64,000 bases of DNA, from contig NZ_JAFFIW010000013.1 in NCBI RefSeq assembly GCF_018588885.1, positions 1-64,000 on the forward strand. Direction: 5' to 3'. Of the stretch, positions 8,535-18,276 are shown piece by piece. Under the pieces are notes generated by a model. It was not told the origin of the DNA and did not search any database. It saw nothing but the letters and a program-made list of their open reading frames with translations. The stretch is from Mesorhizobium sp. dw_380. GTDB taxonomy: Bacteria > Pseudomonadota > Alphaproteobacteria > Rhizobiales > Rhizobiaceae. Within the stretch, counting starts at the first letter, position 1. Each line of letters starts with the position of its first letter. A program made the translations under genes and the position numbers.

Positions 8535-11510
8535 TTAGAAAAAGCCTTTCCGTTGCCACCAGCCGGCACGCTTCGGCTTTTCTTCGGTCTTGGCTTCCGG
8601 TTCGTCAGCGACTGTCGAAGACACCACCGGCACGACCGGTGCATCGACGGCCGCCGGCTTGCGCCGGGATGGCCGGGCCTTCGACGGTTCTTTCGCAACG
8701 GCCGCAATCGCCGTTTCTTCCGTGGCCGCTGCCGGAGCCTCAGCGGGCGTTTCCGGTGCCGCTTCGGCAACCGTCGTTTCGGCGACGGCCTCTGCGGCAG
8801 CCTTCTTCGGCTTGGTCACACGCCGCGGCTTCTTGGGCTTCTCGGCGACCGCCGGCTCGTCGCTCACTGGAGCCGCCGTTTCTTCCACCGCAGCAACAGC
8901 TACAGGCTCGGTCGGCGCGGGCTCGCTTTCCGAGGCATCAGCCTCGGCAGGCTCGGTCGCTTCGCCGGCACTTGCCTCAGTCTCGCCTTCGCCATCTTCG
9001 CGACGGTTACGCTTGCCGCCGCGCTTGCCGCGCCGGCGTTTCTTGCCCTGGCCGTCATCCGAGGCCTGTACCGCCTCGTCAGATGCGCTTGCAGCGATCG
9101 GAGCCGTATCGTCGGTTTCGGTCTCGTCATCGTCTGCCGCGTTTGCCGGTTCGGCGAAATCGCCGGCCGGAGCGGAGATGGATGAGCCGTCCGTCGGTGC
9201 GCCATGTTCGCGGTCGCGATCCTTGCCGCCGCGACGCCTGCGGCGCTTGCGACGCTTGCGGTCGCGGCCTTCGCCGTCCTCGCCACCGGCAACAGGCCGC
9301 GGCTGTTGGTGCTGCTGCGGCTGTTGGCGCGGCTGCTCGGCCTGGACCGCCGGTGCCTCATCGTCTTCCTCGACGACGACAATCTCGTCCTCGGGCTCTT
9401 CCGGCTCGACATAGGCCGGCAGGCTGCGCAACTCGACAAAGCCTTCGGGCTTTTCGGCCAGAGCGCCGCGGAAGATCGCGTAGTGCTGGGCGCCAACCGT
9501 ATCGTCGGCCTCGATGGTGATGGTCAGGCCGAAGCGGCTTTCGAGCTCCACCAGTGTACCGCGCTTGTGGTTGAGCACATAAAGCGCGGTCGCCGCCGGC
9601 GTGCGCACCGTGATGTGGCTGCGCGAATCCTTGAGCAGGAATTCCTCGATCGCCCGCACCACCATCAGCGCGACCGACGAATCGGAGCGCACATGCCCGG
9701 TGCCGCCGCAATGCGGGCAGGGCTTCATAGTCGATTCCAGCACGCTGGCGCGGATGCGCTGGCGCGACATCTCCATCAGGCCGAAATGCGAGATGCGACC
9801 GACCTGGATGCGCGCACGGTCGTTCTTGAGGTGATCCTTCAGCCGCTTTTCGACGGAGCGGTTGTTGCGGTTCTCCTCCATGTCGATGAAGTCGATGACG
9901 ATCAGGCCGGCAAGATCGCGCAGCCGGAGCTGACGCGCGACTTCCTCCGCTGCTTCCAGATTGGTGTGAAGCGCGGTGTCCTCGATCGAGTGCTCCTTGG
10001 TGGAACGGCCCGAATTGACGTCGATGGCGACCAGCGCCTCGGTCTGGTTGATGATGATGTAGCCGCCGCTCTTCAGCGTCACCTGCGGCTGCAGCATGCG
10101 GTCGAGCTGCGCCTCGATGCCGTTGCGCACGAAGATCGGCGTCGTGTCGCGGAACGGCTGAACCACCTTGGCGTGGCTCGGCATCAGCATGCGCATGAAG
10201 TCCTTGGCCTCGCGGTAGCCTTCCTCGCCGGAGACCAGGATCTCGTCGATATCCTTGTTGTAGAGGTCGCGCACCGAACGCTTGATCAGGCTGCCTTCCT
10301 CATAGACGAGGGCAGGGGCGGTGGACTGGAGCGTGAGACTGCGCACGTTCTCCCAAAGCCGCATCAGGTATTCATAGTCGCGCTTGATCTCGGCCTTGGT
10401 GCGGCTTTCGCCGGCGGTGCGCAGGATGACGCCCATGCCTTGCGGCACTTCGAGATCGGCAACCACCTCCTTGAGGCGCTTGCGGTCGACGGCGCTGGTG
10501 ATCTTGCGGGAAATGCCGCCGCCGCGCGCGGTGTTCGGCATCAGCACGGAATAGCGGCCGGCAAGCGACAGATAGGTGGTGAGTGCGGCGCCCTTGTTGC
10601 CGCGCTCTTCCTTGACGACCTGCACCAGCAGGATCTGCCGGCGCTTGATCACTTCCTGGATCTTGTACTGGCGGCGCACTGGCTTGCGGCGGTTGCGCAC
10701 TTCCTCGAGCGCATCCTCGGCGCCAACCGATTCGACCTCGTGATCATCGGGATGCGAGGACTGTACTTCCTCGAGCATGCCGCGATCATTGTCGCCGGAC
10801 GTTGCTTCGCTGCCGTGTTCCGCCTGCGGAGCGGCTTCGGAAATCACATCGGCTTCGACGGAGGCAGCGATCGACGTTGGACCGCCTTCGCGGCTCTCTG
10901 TTTCATCCTGGTCCGTCGAACCGCCATCGTGCTCAGGCGCTTCGGAATGCTCCGATGCTTCGGAATGTTCCGACGTATCGGCCGCTTGCTCGAAGTTTTC
11001 AGAAGTGTGCATGGCGTCTTCGGCAACTGCATCGGTGCCGTGATCGTCGCCTTCGCTTGCCTCATCGGCAGCTTCGCTTGCCTCGCCGGTATCGGCCGCG
11101 CCGGCATCGCGCCTGTTTTCACCGCGGTCGCGGCTCTTGCCGCCGCGCCGGCGCCCGCGCCGTCCACGATCGCGGCTCTGGCGATCATCGCCGTCGCCGT
11201 CCTCGTCTTCCTCGTCTTCGGCCTCCTGCGCTTCCGCGCGCAGCAAGGCCTGACGGTCGGCGACCGGGATCTGGTAGTAGTCGGGGTGTATTTCACTGAA
11301 GGCGAGGAAACCGTGACGGTTGCCGCCATATTCGACAAAGGCTGCCTGAAGGGAAGGTTCGACGCGCGTTACGCGGGCGAGATAGATATTTCCTTTGAGC
11401 TGCTTCTTGTCCTGGGATTCAAAGTCGAATTCTTCGATACGGTTACCGCGTATGACGACAACGCGTGTTTCCTCCGGGTGGGAGGCGTCTATCAGCATTT
11501 TGTTGGGCAT
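8535..11510 (-). CDS. rne: Ribonuclease E/G
   Basis: Endoribonuclease that starts mRNA decay and rRNA/tRNA processing and scaffolds the degradosome. The 991 residues comprise an S1 RNA-binding domain from about residue 35, interrupted after VADRQALLRAEA by a roughly 180-residue acidic/Arg-rich insert (about 94-273), then the catalytic DNase I-like core with the metal-binding Asp segments LVAIDVNSGRSTKEH and LIVIDFIDMEE, the zinc-link CPHCGG near residue 595, and a disordered C-terminal scaffold from about 690 with RKRRKRRRRR and KKRRRGKRGGKR basic patches. An S1 insert and a scaffold of this sort are known in alphaproteobacterial RNase E. Confidence 0.97.
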   Translation of the reverse strand: MPNKMLIDASHPEETRVVVIRGNRIEEFDFESQDKKQLKGNIYLARVTRVEPSLQAAFVEYGGNRHGFLAFSEIHPDYYQIPVADRQALLRAEAQEAEDEEDEDGDGDDRQSRDRGRRGRRRGGKSRDRGENRRDAGAADTGEASEAADEASEGDDHGTDAVAEDAMHTSENFEQAADTSEHSEASEHSEAPEHDGGSTDQDETESREGGPTSIAASVEADVISEAAPQAEHGSEATSGDNDRGMLEEVQSSHPDDHEVESVGAEDALEEVRNRRKPVRRQYKIQEVIKRRQILLVQVVKEERGNKGAALTTYLSLAGRYSVLMPNTARGGGISRKITSAVDRKRLKEVVADLEVPQGMGVILRTAGESRTKAEIKRDYEYLMRLWENVRSLTLQSTAPALVYEEGSLIKRSVRDLYNKDIDEILVSGEEGYREAKDFMRMLMPSHAKVVQPFRDTTPIFVRNGIEAQLDRMLQPQVTLKSGGYIIINQTEALVAIDVNSGRSTKEHSIEDTALHTNLEAAEEVARQLRLRDLAGLIVIDFIDMEENRNNRSVEKRLKDHLKNDRARIQVGRISHFGLMEMSRQRIRASVLESTMKPCPHCGGTGHVRSDSSVALMVVRAIEEFLLKDSRSHITVRTPAATALYVLNHKRGTLVELESRFGLTITIEADDTVGAQHYAIFRGALAEKPEGFVELRSLPAYVEPEEPEDEIVVVEEDDEAPAVQAEQPRQQPQQHQQPRPVAGGEDGEGRDRKRRKRRRRRGGKDRDREHGAPTDGSSISAPAGDFAEPANAADDDETETDDTAPIAASASDEAVQASDDGQGKKRRRGKRGGKRNRREDGEGETEASAGEATEPAEADASESEPAPTEPVAVAAVEETAAPVSDEPAVAEKPKKPRRVTKPKKAAAEAVAETTVAEAAPETPAEAPAAATEETAIAAVAKEPSKARPSRRKPAAVDAPVVPVVSSTVADEPEAKTEEKPKRAGWWQRKGFF

Positions 11511-12162
11511 TATTTCGTTTCCCCCCGGCAGCCGTCAGCCGCAGCTGGCGGGGCAAAGCCCGCTGCTGTGTGTCTGGATGAATGTGGGTGCCGGATAATT
11601 GAACGTCCGCCGGACGCTGCCTGCGTGTCATGGCGGTGCCGCCCGCAGCCATATTGGCGCGGTTTGATGCGGACCTTTCCATGATTGCGCTTGAAGCCAT
11701 CGTCACCAGCAGAACCTTTTGAACCAAAGCCCGGAAACCGGACCAGCTTGTTTGCTCATACAGAGCCGGCGCGGGAACAAACCCGGCCGTTTTCCTCACG
11801 CAGGCGATTCCCCCGCCACGGGCGCACACCTGCGAAATTCGTCGCGATCACCTAGGCCTTATCGCATGAAGCGAAAGGAGCCGCCTTTCATCTGACCCTG
11901 TAGCAGGAAGCTGCGGAGGAGGGCGGTTCCAGGATTGCAGTGATCCACTATCGCTTTTATGATTTGGCGGGGTGGAAGGCAACCCCGATTTCCGATGCCG
12001 GCAAAAAGCAGTTCCGTAGCGTAAGCCTGGGTTCCGAGCCTTGCATGAAAAGGCTTGGTTAACCTTCTCTGGATACCAATCGTTAATCGAGTTCGCGCCT
12101 AACCGGCACTTCGACGAAACGAGCGGGCGCCTGGCGCCAAACCGGGAGCGACTGGAAGAGAG
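11511..12162. other. Divergent intergenic region between rne and the amidase gene (652 bp)
   Basis: No convincing gene. Several open frames run through it on both strands but lack family character. On the minus strand it probably carries the rne promoter and a long 5' UTR, as expected for RNase E, which is autoregulated through its leader in other bacteria (inference). On the plus strand it carries the amidase promoter; the stretch near 12055-12090 is comparatively AT-rich. I see no precise promoter I would defend. Confidence 0.5.
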
Positions 12163-13422
12163 ATGGGACTGGCGGACTTCACAGACAAGGGATGTCGTGT
12201 TGGCGGCCGGATTCTCGGTGCCCTCTGTCTCTTGCTGCTGGTGGTTTCTTCAGGCCTTTCCCCTGTTGCCAATGCCGCCGACGCGCCGCTGGTGGCGAAA
12301 GGCTACAAAATGGCGGGCGATGCCACCAAGATGCGCATCGTCATGGATTTCGATCGCGAACCTGACATCAAATGGTTCCTTCTGCGCGGCCCCAATCGTC
12401 TGGTCATCGATCTGGCGAACACCAGGCTGGCCATCGATGCCAAGGATTTGAAGCCGCGCGGGCTGGTCAGGGGCGTGCGCCTGGGCGAACTCGGCGAAGG
12501 TGTTTCGCGGCTGATTCTCACCGGCAAGGGCCCGTTCGCCGTCGACAAGCTCGATGTGCTCAAGAACGAGGACGGAACCGGCTACCGCATTGCCATCGAC
12601 ATGTCGGCGGCCTCCGAACGTGAGTTCGACGCAGCCCTTGCCAATCAGGCGCTGACCACCGGCTCCACGGTTTCGACCGACAAGGGCGGGCGGGTCGGCA
12701 CCGGGCCGGTCTCCAATCCGGGCCACCGCTTCACCGTCGTCATCGATCCCGGCCATGGCGGCATCGACGGCGGCGCCGAGGGGCTGAACGGCACGATCGA
12801 GAAGAACGTCACGCTCGCCTTCGCCACGGAGTTGCGCGACAAGCTCGCAGCCATCGGCAAATACGATGTCTTCATGACCCGCGACACCGATGAATATCTG
12901 CGCCTGGACGACCGCGTGCGCATTGCCCGCCAGCATGAGGCCGATCTGCTGATTTCGATCCACGCCGACACCATCAGCGTCAAAGGCATTCGCGGCGCCA
13001 CCGTCTACACCGTCTCCGACAAGGCGTCGGATCCCGAGGCGCAGGCGCTTGCCGACCGCGAAAATCTCTCCGATCAGTTCGCCGGCATGGTCATCAAGGA
13101 CGATAACAAGGAAGTGACCGACATCCTGATCGACCTGATCCGCCGCGAGACGCATACCTTCTCGATGAGTTTCGCCCACACGCTCGTCGGTCAGCTTTCG
13201 ACCAGCGTCGGCCTCATCAACAATCCGCAGCGCTCCGCCGGATTCAAGGTGCTGAAAGCGCCAGACGTGCCATCGGTGCTGGTCGAACTCGGCTATCTCT
13301 CGAATGCCAAGGACGAGGCGCAGCTGCTCAACGCCGAATGGCGCGGCAAGGCGGCGCAAAGCATCACCAATGCCGTTGCGCTGTTTGCTTCCGCCCGTTC
13401 CGGAACAGGAACCGGAGGCTGA
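12163..13422 (+). CDS. amiC: N-acetylmuramoyl-L-alanine amidase, AMIN plus Amidase_3 (AmiC-type)
   Basis: Cleaves the amide between N-acetylmuramic acid and the peptide stem, splitting septal peptidoglycan. The 419 residues have a signal peptide (ALCLLLLVVSSGLSPVANA), an N-terminal AMIN domain (about 45-150) that targets peptidoglycan, and a C-terminal zinc-dependent Amidase_3 domain with VVIDPGHGGIDGGAEG, the EKNVTLAFA metal-binding Glu, LLISIHADT, and the catalytic Glu in VLVELGYLSN. The start has GGAAGAGAG just upstream. It precedes the PBP1A gene, a common pairing of cell-wall enzymes in alphaproteobacteria. Confidence 0.96.
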   Translation: MGLADFTDKGCRVGGRILGALCLLLLVVSSGLSPVANAADAPLVAKGYKMAGDATKMRIVMDFDREPDIKWFLLRGPNRLVIDLANTRLAIDAKDLKPRGLVRGVRLGELGEGVSRLILTGKGPFAVDKLDVLKNEDGTGYRIAIDMSAASEREFDAALANQALTTGSTVSTDKGGRVGTGPVSNPGHRFTVVIDPGHGGIDGGAEGLNGTIEKNVTLAFATELRDKLAAIGKYDVFMTRDTDEYLRLDDRVRIARQHEADLLISIHADTISVKGIRGATVYTVSDKASDPEAQALADRENLSDQFAGMVIKDDNKEVTDILIDLIRRETHTFSMSFAHTLVGQLSTSVGLINNPQRSAGFKVLKAPDVPSVLVELGYLSNAKDEAQLLNAEWRGKAAQSITNAVALFASARSGTGTGG

Positions 13423-13635
13423 CATGCCCGGCGGCGCCTGCAACCAGAGGCGGCGTTGCGCGGCGACAACACCCGGTGCCTTTATTTCCGGCACGCGGTC
13501 GCGAAATCGGGCCTTGCCGTATTTTGTCCACATGGTGGCGACATGGGTTCTCGATCACGGATTGGGACCGGCTCGAAAGCTTGCGTGGAAGGCGGCTTCG
13601 TTTAGGAAATTCCCGAACCAAGGACTGGAGCGGGT

Positions 13636-16092
13636 ATGATTCGTCTCATTGGCTATTTCTTCGGCATCGGCACGACGCTGGCCCTTCTGGTCGCGGCGGG
13701 CGTTGCGATTTACATCAGCCATCTGTCGAAAGACCTGCCCGACTACGAGGTGCTGGCCAAGTACGAGCCGCCGGTGACCACCCGCATCCATGCCTCGGAC
13801 GGCTCGCTGATGGCCGAGTACGCGCGCGAGCGGCGCCTGTATCTGCCGATCCAGGCCATCCCCGATCGCGTCAAGGCGGCCTTCCTGTCCGCCGAGGACA
13901 AGAACTTCTACAACCACCCCGGCATCGACGTGACCGGTCTTGGCCGCGCCATCATCGTCAATCTGCAGAATTTCGGCTCGGGCCGGCGTCAGGTCGGCGC
14001 CTCGACGATCACCCAGCAGGTGGCCAAGAACTTCCTGTTGACCGCGGACCAGACCTACGAGCGCAAGATCAAGGAAATGATCCTGGCCTTCCGCATCGAG
14101 CAGGCCTATCCCAAGGATCGCATTCTCGAACTCTACCTCAACGAAATCTTCTTCGGCTTCGGCGCCTATGGTGTCGCCGGTGCAGCATTGACCTATTTCG
14201 ACAAGTCGGTGAACGAGCTGACCGTGGCCGAGGCGGCTTACCTGGCTTCGCTGCCGAAGGGACCGAACAATTACCATCCCTTCAAGCATGCCGATCGCGC
14301 GATTGAGCGCCGCAACTGGGTGATCGACCAGATGGTCGAGAATGGCTACGTCACGCGTGAGGAAGGCAACAAGGCCAAGGCCGAGCCGCTCGGCGTGACG
14401 CCGCGCCGCACCGGCACCTATCTGTTCGCCGGTGAATACTTCACCGAGGAGGTGCGCCGCCAGATCATTGCCCGCTACGGCGAGAACGCTCTCTACGAAG
14501 GCGGCCTGTCCGTCCGCACCACGCTCGACCCGAAGATCCAGCTCATCGCCCGCAAGGCGATGCAGAACGGCTTGATCAAATACGATACGCTGCGCGGCTA
14601 CCGCGGGCCGGTGACGACGATCGACGCGTCCGGCGACTGGGGCATCCCGTTGGGCGCCGTCAAGGGATTGGAAGACGTTCCCGAATGGTCGCTCGCGGTC
14701 GTGCTCGACAGTTCGGCGTCCGGTCTGTCGATAGGCCTGCAGCCCGCGCGCCAGGCGTCGGGCGACATCGTCAAGGAACGCGTCGAAGGCACCGTCGGCA
14801 AGGACGACATGGGCTTCGCCATGCGCCATGTGGTTGGCGGCAAGACCGTCAAGGCCAAATCGCCTGCCGACGTGCTGAAGCCAGGCGACGTCATCTTCGT
14901 GCAGAAGAACGAAGGCTCCGACAACACCTACAGCCTGCGTCAGGTTCCCGAGGTGGAAGGCGGCCTGATCGCCATGGATCCGCACACCGGCCGCGTTCTG
15001 GCCATGGTCGGTGGCTTCTCCTATGCCCAGTCCGAGTTCAACCGCGCCACCCAGGCGATGCGCCAGCCGGGCTCCTCGTTCAAGCCGATCGTCTATTCGG
15101 CGGCGCTCGACAATGGCTACACGCCGGCCTCCGTGATCATGGACGGGCCGATCACCATCCAGAGCGGCAACACGACCTGGACGCCGAAGAACTATGACGG
15201 CACGGTCGCCGGCCCGGCGACCCTTCGCTCCGGTATCGAGAAGTCGCGCAACCTAATGACGGTGCGGCTCGCCAACGACATGGGCATGAAGCTGGTCGTC
15301 GAATATGCCGAGCGCTTCGGTGTCTATGACCATCTTGCGCCCTATTTGCCGATGGCGCTGGGCTCCGGCGAGACGACCGTGATGCGCATGGTGTCGGCCT
15401 ATTCGATCATGGCCAATGGCGGCAAGTCGATCAAACCATCGCTGATCGACCGCATCCAGGACCGCTACGGCAAAACCGTGTTCAAGCAGGACGAGCGCGG
15501 CTGCGAAGGCTGCAACGCGCCTGAATGGAAGAACCAGCAGGAGCCGGAACTGGTCGACAATTCCGAGCAGGTGCTCGATCCGATGACCGCCTACCAGATC
15601 ACGTCGATGATGGAAGGCGTCGTCCAGCGCGGCACCGGCGCCACCATCGGTGAACTCGGCCGCCACATCGCCGGCAAGACCGGCACCACCAATGACGAAA
15701 AGGACGCCTGGTTCATCGGCTTCACGCCGAACCTCGTGGTCGGCCTCTATATGGGCTACGACACGCCGCGCGGCCTTGGCCATGGCGCCACCGGTGGTGG
15801 TCTCGCCGCCCCGATCTTCAAGGATTTCATGCGCGTGGCGCTGGACGGCACGCCCAATGTCGACTTCAAGGTGCCGGATGGCATGAACCTGATCGCCATC
15901 AACCGCAAGACCGGCATGCGTGCCACGGCGGGCGATCCGGGCACCATCATCGAGGCCTTCAAGCCGGGTACCGGTCCGGCCGACAGCTATTGGGTGATCG
16001 GCATGGGCGCCGACGGTTCCAATGCTTCCGGCGGCGCGCTGTCGCCGCAGGCCAACCAGGCCATCCAGGACGGTGGCGGCGGCCTCTACTGA
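13636..16092 (+). CDS. mrcA: Penicillin-binding protein 1A (bifunctional class A PBP)
   Basis: Inner-membrane peptidoglycan glycosyltransferase and transpeptidase of 818 residues. It has one N-terminal membrane anchor, then the GT51 domain with FLSAEDKNFYNHPGID (catalytic Glu) and GASTITQQVAKNFLL, an OB-like insert, and the transpeptidase domain with SSFK (Ser480), SRN within GIEKSRNLMTV, and KTGT near 681. A short CxxC-like segment (RGCEGCN) near residue 620 is unusual but seen in alphaproteobacterial PBP1A. It lies 213 bases after the amidase gene and before prfB. Confidence 0.97.
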   Translation: MIRLIGYFFGIGTTLALLVAAGVAIYISHLSKDLPDYEVLAKYEPPVTTRIHASDGSLMAEYARERRLYLPIQAIPDRVKAAFLSAEDKNFYNHPGIDVTGLGRAIIVNLQNFGSGRRQVGASTITQQVAKNFLLTADQTYERKIKEMILAFRIEQAYPKDRILELYLNEIFFGFGAYGVAGAALTYFDKSVNELTVAEAAYLASLPKGPNNYHPFKHADRAIERRNWVIDQMVENGYVTREEGNKAKAEPLGVTPRRTGTYLFAGEYFTEEVRRQIIARYGENALYEGGLSVRTTLDPKIQLIARKAMQNGLIKYDTLRGYRGPVTTIDASGDWGIPLGAVKGLEDVPEWSLAVVLDSSASGLSIGLQPARQASGDIVKERVEGTVGKDDMGFAMRHVVGGKTVKAKSPADVLKPGDVIFVQKNEGSDNTYSLRQVPEVEGGLIAMDPHTGRVLAMVGGFSYAQSEFNRATQAMRQPGSSFKPIVYSAALDNGYTPASVIMDGPITIQSGNTTWTPKNYDGTVAGPATLRSGIEKSRNLMTVRLANDMGMKLVVEYAERFGVYDHLAPYLPMALGSGETTVMRMVSAYSIMANGGKSIKPSLIDRIQDRYGKTVFKQDERGCEGCNAPEWKNQQEPELVDNSEQVLDPMTAYQITSMMEGVVQRGTGATIGELGRHIAGKTGTTNDEKDAWFIGFTPNLVVGLYMGYDTPRGLGHGATGGGLAAPIFKDFMRVALDGTPNVDFKVPDGMNLIAINRKTGMRATAGDPGTIIEAFKPGTGPADSYWVIGMGADGSNASGGALSPQANQAIQDGGGGLY

Positions 16093-16113
16093 CCGGGTGA
16101 TGTGCCAGTCATG

Positions 16114-16132
16114 GGCCAGCCTTAGGCTGGCC
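16114..16132 (+). terminator. Hairpin after mrcA
   Basis: GGCCAGCC and GGCTGGCC form an 8-bp perfect stem with a TTA loop 21 bases after the mrcA stop, followed by the modestly U-rich ATTTCGCTTT. It is a weak terminator or attenuator candidate ahead of prfB. Confidence 0.5.
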
Positions 16133-16216
16133 ATTTCGCTTTACACGCGGCGGCGCCGTCCCTATGTATCGCGCCGACCAGGCGTCACTTTCAGCAACAG
16201 GATAAGTCAACAGGCC

Positions 16217-17348
16217 ATGCGCGCGGAAACGCAGAATATTGTCGACGAGATCAGGCAGGCGATAACCCTGCTGAGGAGGCATCTTTGACTGGGATCAGGC
16301 CATAAAACGGCTTGAATACCTGAATGTGCGGGCCGAGGACGCCAGTCTCTGGAACGAACCGCTGGAAGCGCAGAAGCTGATGCGCGAACGCCAGGGCCTC
16401 GAGGAAGGCATCGCGGCGGTCAAGGGCCTGACCCAGGCGCTGGAAGACAATATCGGCCTGATCGAGCTCGGCGAGGAGGAGGGCGACGAAGGCGTCATCG
16501 CCGAGGCGGAGGCCGCGATCCGCTCGATGCAGGGCGAGGCGAAGGCCCGCCAGGTCGAAACGCTGCTGTCGGGCGAAGCCGACGCCAACGACACCTATCT
16601 CGAAATCCACGCAGGCGCCGGCGGTACCGAAAGCCAGGACTGGGCCTCGATGCTTTTGCGCATGTACACGCGCTGGGCCGAGCGCCGCCGCTTCAAGGTC
16701 GAAGTGCTGGAAGTGCATGACGGCGAAGAGGCCGGAATCAAGTCCGCGACGCTGACGATCAAGGGCCACAATGCCTATGGCTGGCTGAAGACCGAATCCG
16801 GCGTCCACCGCCTGGTGCGCATTTCGCCCTATGACAGCAATGCGCGAAGGCACACGTCCTTCGCCAGTGTCTGGGTCTATCCCGTCATCGACGATACGAT
16901 CGAGATCGACGTCTCGGAATCGGATGTGCGCATCGACACCTATCGCTCGTCCGGCTCGGGCGGCCAGCACGTCAACACCACTGATTCGGCCGTGCGCATC
17001 ACCCACATCGCCACGGGCATTGCGGTTGCTTGCCAGGCCGAGCGTTCGCAGCACAAGAACAAGGCCAAGGCCTGGGAGATGCTGCGCTCGCGCCTCTACG
17101 AGGAAGAGCTGAAGAAGCGTGAAGCCGTGGCAAACGCCACGGAAGCCTCGAAGAGCGACATCGGCTGGGGGCACCAGATCCGCTCCTATGTGCTGCAGCC
17201 CTATCAGCTGGTCAAGGATCTGCGCACCGGCGTTGAAAGCACCAGCCCGTCGAGCGTGCTCGATGGCGACCTCGACGATTTCATGGAAGCCTCGCTGTCG
17301 CAGCGCATCGAGGGCGGTGCGGGTGAGGCGGTGGCGGACCTCGATTAG
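16217..17348 (+). CDS. prfB: Peptide chain release factor 2, with programmed +1 frameshift
   Basis: RF2 reads UGA and UAA stops. The gene is in two frames: 16217-16285 encodes 23 residues ending LLRRHL and meets an in-frame TGA at 16286-16288; skipping the T at 16286 continues with GAC at 16287 to the stop at 17348, giving about 376 residues. The site CTTTGAC with an upstream AGGAGG at 16275 is the classical RF2 autoregulatory frameshift signal. The product shows the [16 protein letters not shown] catalytic GGQ loop and [14 protein letters not shown]. The codon-recognition tripeptide region is SPF-like in the family; here I read RISPYDSN. Confidence 0.96.
16274..16289 (+). promoter_or_regulatory. 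prfB programmed +1 frameshift signal
   Basis: GAGGAGG, a strong internal Shine-Dalgarno-like element, stands 3 bases ahead of CTT TGA C. This reproduces the known bacterial RF2 recoding site, in which slow UGA decoding at low RF2 allows a +1 slip on CUU. The downstream frame is open at once and continues the RF2 family sequence. Confidence 0.95.
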
Positions 17349-17779
17349 GCCGCCTCCTCATGGGAGCGATCAGCGAAGATCCCTCCATTCGCGCGGCTGT
17401 TCTTGGTGGGTCCCAAGCCGTGCTGGTTCACCAGCCCGACGATCCGCACGCGATATCAAGAGCGCGTGATCGCCGCAACTGACCACCGATGGGCTGGAAC
17501 CACCCGGGATCGATCTCGTTATCTGCATGCCCGTCTGCCGGGAGTGAACCCAGCCTGATCTCGTCAGCGGTCGCGGTTAGCATGCGTCTGCGTTAGTCTC
17601 GTAGGCGCACAATTTCTTGCGCCGACCAAGGAATCAGCTCAGCATCCAAGCGCTGGGAGACAAAAAGCATTTATGGCCGGACGCGGCATATCTGCGACCT
17701 CACGATCCGGCCACTGGGAAGACACGTTCTGGGAACGGGCAAGCGAAACGCTTGATGCTCGTTTGAAAGGAACGCGTCC
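17349..17779. other. Gene-poor stretch of 431 bp after prfB
   Basis: No supported gene. A 40-codon frame from ATG 17359 is open but too short to judge. Near 17604-17623 GGCGCA and TGCGCC form a small hairpin. The last 100 bases probably carry the promoter of the next gene. It may be decayed sequence. Confidence 0.4.
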
Positions 17780-18157
17780 ATGTCTGCTGCCACATTCAGA
17801 TCGGCCAGAGCCGTTCAACCGGCTGGCCGACTTATGTTTTCTCTGTTCGCCGTCGGCATGATCGCGATACTTACGCCAGCTGCCTTCGCTCATGACGCCA
17901 AGCCCACTGCGGGAAAGCCGCAAGGCTGGAGTTATCCATTCGCCTGTTGCGCCAACTATGATTGTCGAGCCACACACACCGGCGAAGTTCTGGAGAAACC
18001 CGAGGGCTATGTGATCGCCGGCACCGGCGAGGTTGTTCCGATGACCGACAAGCGTGTCAAGGACAGCCCTGACGGCGAGTTTCACTGGTGCGCTCATCAG
18101 GCCGGTCTCGATGCCGGCAAGACGATCTGCCTGTTCGTCCCGCCGCGCTCTTTTTGA
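17780..18157 (+). CDS. Secreted cysteine-containing protein of unknown function
   Basis: Product of 125 residues with a signal segment (MFSLFAVGMIAILTPAAFAHD) and a mature part of about 85 residues holding five cysteines in ACCANYDCR, HWCAHQ and ICLFVPP. The spacing suggests disulfides or metal binding in the periplasm. I do not recognise a named family; similar small secreted proteins are frequent in rhizobia. AAAGGAA lies 8 bases before the ATG. It is flanked by unrelated genes and seems to be a single transcription unit. Confidence 0.75.
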   Translation: MSAATFRSARAVQPAGRLMFSLFAVGMIAILTPAAFAHDAKPTAGKPQGWSYPFACCANYDCRATHTGEVLEKPEGYVIAGTGEVVPMTDKRVKDSPDGEFHWCAHQAGLDAGKTICLFVPPRSF

Positions 18158-18276
18158 CGACTGCGCCGGCGGCTTTGACGCCTTCTCGGCAAACAGCTTC
18201 CTGACGGACGTTGTCAGGATCGCTTCTTTATGGTGCCCTGCCGCGTGGGCGGCGGGACAATGGAGAGGTGATGTTG

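Noticed and set aside
9204-11684. Open frame of 826 codons antisense to rne
   Set aside because: Shadow frame of the acidic and basic repeats of RNase E; product has no recognisable domain.
16022-16288. Separate 88-codon gene before prfB
   Set aside because: Only its last 23 codons matter: they are the N-terminus of RF2 before the programmed frameshift, not an independent gene.
16326-17348. prfB as a single frame starting at GTG 16326
   Set aside because: This would drop about 36 conserved N-terminal residues and ignore the AGGAGG-CTTTGAC signal.
17359-17481. 40-codon gene or hydrolase remnant after prfB
   Set aside because: Too short and without a family match I can defend.
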